Shown here in pieces: positions 6,107 to 6,496 of a stretch of DNA of 6,496 bases. Numbering within the stretch: position 1 is the stretch's first letter; each line of letters opens with the position of its first letter. The DNA comes from Proteobacteria bacterium UBA2996 (GTDB lineage: Bacteria; Pseudomonadota; Gammaproteobacteria; Arenicellales; UBA868). The stretch lies in the NCBI GenBank assembly GCA_002346525.1, contig DDZY01000160.1, positions 1-6,496 on the forward strand, read 5' to 3'. Under the pieces are notes generated by a model. That model did no database searches. It saw only the letters and a program-made list of their open reading frames with translations, and had not been told where the DNA came from. The translations under genes and the position numbers were made by a program.

Positions 6107-6496
6107 TTACAGATCGTTCGCTTTTTCCCTTAGAACAAACTTCTGAATCTTGCCCGTTGAAGTCTTCGGCAATTCGCCGAAAACAACCGTCCGCGGCGCT
6201 TTGAAGTGCGCCATGTTGTCTCGGCAGAAGTCAACAATCTCCTGCGGTTCGGCCTCTTCTCCAGGGTGCAGTGTTACGAAAGCGCAAGGGCTCTCCCCCC
6301 AGGTTTCATCCGGTCTTGCCACAACGGCGGCTTCCAGCACCTTGGGGTGACGGTAGAGCGTTTCCTCGACTTCAAGGCTTGAGATATTTTCTCCACCGGA
6401 AATAATAATGTCCTTTGAACGGTCCTTGATCTCAATGTAACCATCCGCGTGGCGTACCCCGATATCGCCACTGTGGAACCAGCCGCCGGCAAAGGC
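6107..6496 (-). CDS. AMP-forming acyl-CoA synthetase (fatty/organic-acid ligase, DmdB-like), C-terminal fragment
   Basis: The last 129 residues of an ANL-superfamily acyl-CoA ligase whose N-terminal part lies beyond the right edge; the minus-strand frame is open to base 6496. It reads AFAGGWFHSGDIG at residues 1-13 of the fragment, then IEIKDRSKDIIISGGENISS (hinge, adenylation motif A8), LEVEETLYRHPKVLEAAVV, a C-terminal lid domain, and PKTSTGKIQK near the end. The catalytic Lys of TGK is at bases 6149-6151. The wording of these motifs (GGENISS, ARPDETWGESPCAFVTL, FKAPRTVVFGELPKTSTGK) matches the medium-chain/organic-acid ligase group that includes 3-methylmercaptopropionyl-CoA ligase DmdB and plant AAE-type enzymes, and differs from the Acs/PrpE group at the left end of the window. 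The exact substrate cannot be told from the fragment, since the acyl-binding pocket is mostly outside the window. It is transcribed toward the propionate operon, so it is a separate unit. A GTG at 6340 is internal, not a start, because homology continues upstream of it. Confidence 0.92.
   Translation of the reverse strand, partial: AFAGGWFHSGDIGVRHADGYIEIKDRSKDIIISGGENISSLEVEETLYRHPKVLEAAVVARPDETWGESPCAFVTLHPGEEAEPQEIVDFCRDNMAHFKAPRTVVFGELPKTSTGKIQKFVLREKANDL

Noticed and set aside
6098..6108. AACC-CTT-GGTT hairpin as a transcription terminator
   Set aside because: The stem is only four base pairs and has no adjoining U-tract on either strand; the T-run at 6122-6126 is too far away and inside the ligase coding region.
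6274..6492. Minus-strand open frame in another frame at the right edge, suggesting a separate small gene or a frameshift in the ligase
   Set aside because: The ligase frame itself is open from 6496 to 6107 with conserved motifs throughout, so this is an out-of-frame overlap and no frameshift is needed.
1..6496. Cobalamin riboswitch, tRNA, CRISPR, insertion sequence or other mobile signature
   Set aside because: Nearly every base is coding, gaps are 35 bp or less, and no repeat array, transposase, inverted terminal repeat or tRNA-like fold was seen. A riboswitch, if present, would be upstream of the window.

Overview
The window carries a compact propionate-assimilation cluster on the + strand: an acyl-CoA (propionyl-CoA) synthetase, a single-chain cobalamin-dependent methylmalonyl-CoA mutase, a propionyl-CoA carboxylase beta subunit and a small MOSC-domain protein. 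It is followed by the 3' end of a convergent gene for a second, unrelated acyl-CoA ligase. The DNA is moderately GC-rich, with bacterial operon-style spacing (17 bp, 1-bp overlap, 12 bp). Protein similarity judged from memory suggests a Pseudomonadota (proteobacterial) chromosome. The carboxylase and mutase resemble alphaproteobacterial forms most, but the taxon cannot be fixed from this sequence alone.

Layout: 2-1900 holds almost the whole propionyl-CoA synthetase; its start codon is just outside the left edge. 1918-4071 is methylmalonyl-CoA mutase with both the substrate barrel and the B12-binding domain. 4071-5603 is the carboxyltransferase (beta) subunit of propionyl-CoA carboxylase, coupled to the mutase by a TGATG overlap. 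5616-6071 is a stand-alone MOSC-domain protein. 6072-6106 is a short convergent gap with no convincing terminator. 6107-6496 (- strand) is the C-terminal part of an AMP-forming fatty/organic-acid CoA ligase that runs off the right edge.

Together the first three genes describe the route propionate -> propionyl-CoA -> (S)-methylmalonyl-CoA -> (after epimerisation) succinyl-CoA, which feeds the TCA cycle. The route is incomplete here. The biotin-carrying alpha subunit (pccA), the methylmalonyl-CoA epimerase and the mutase chaperone (MeaB type) are absent, and the convergent gene downstream means they are not next in line on that side.

No mobile element, CRISPR array, RNA gene or riboswitch was seen. 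No clearly undescribed system is evident. The points most worth a second look are the MOSC gene inside a propionate operon, a deviation from the classic B12-motif SxL in the mutase, and the pairing of an ACSS3-type synthetase with the methylmalonyl (not methylcitrate) pathway.
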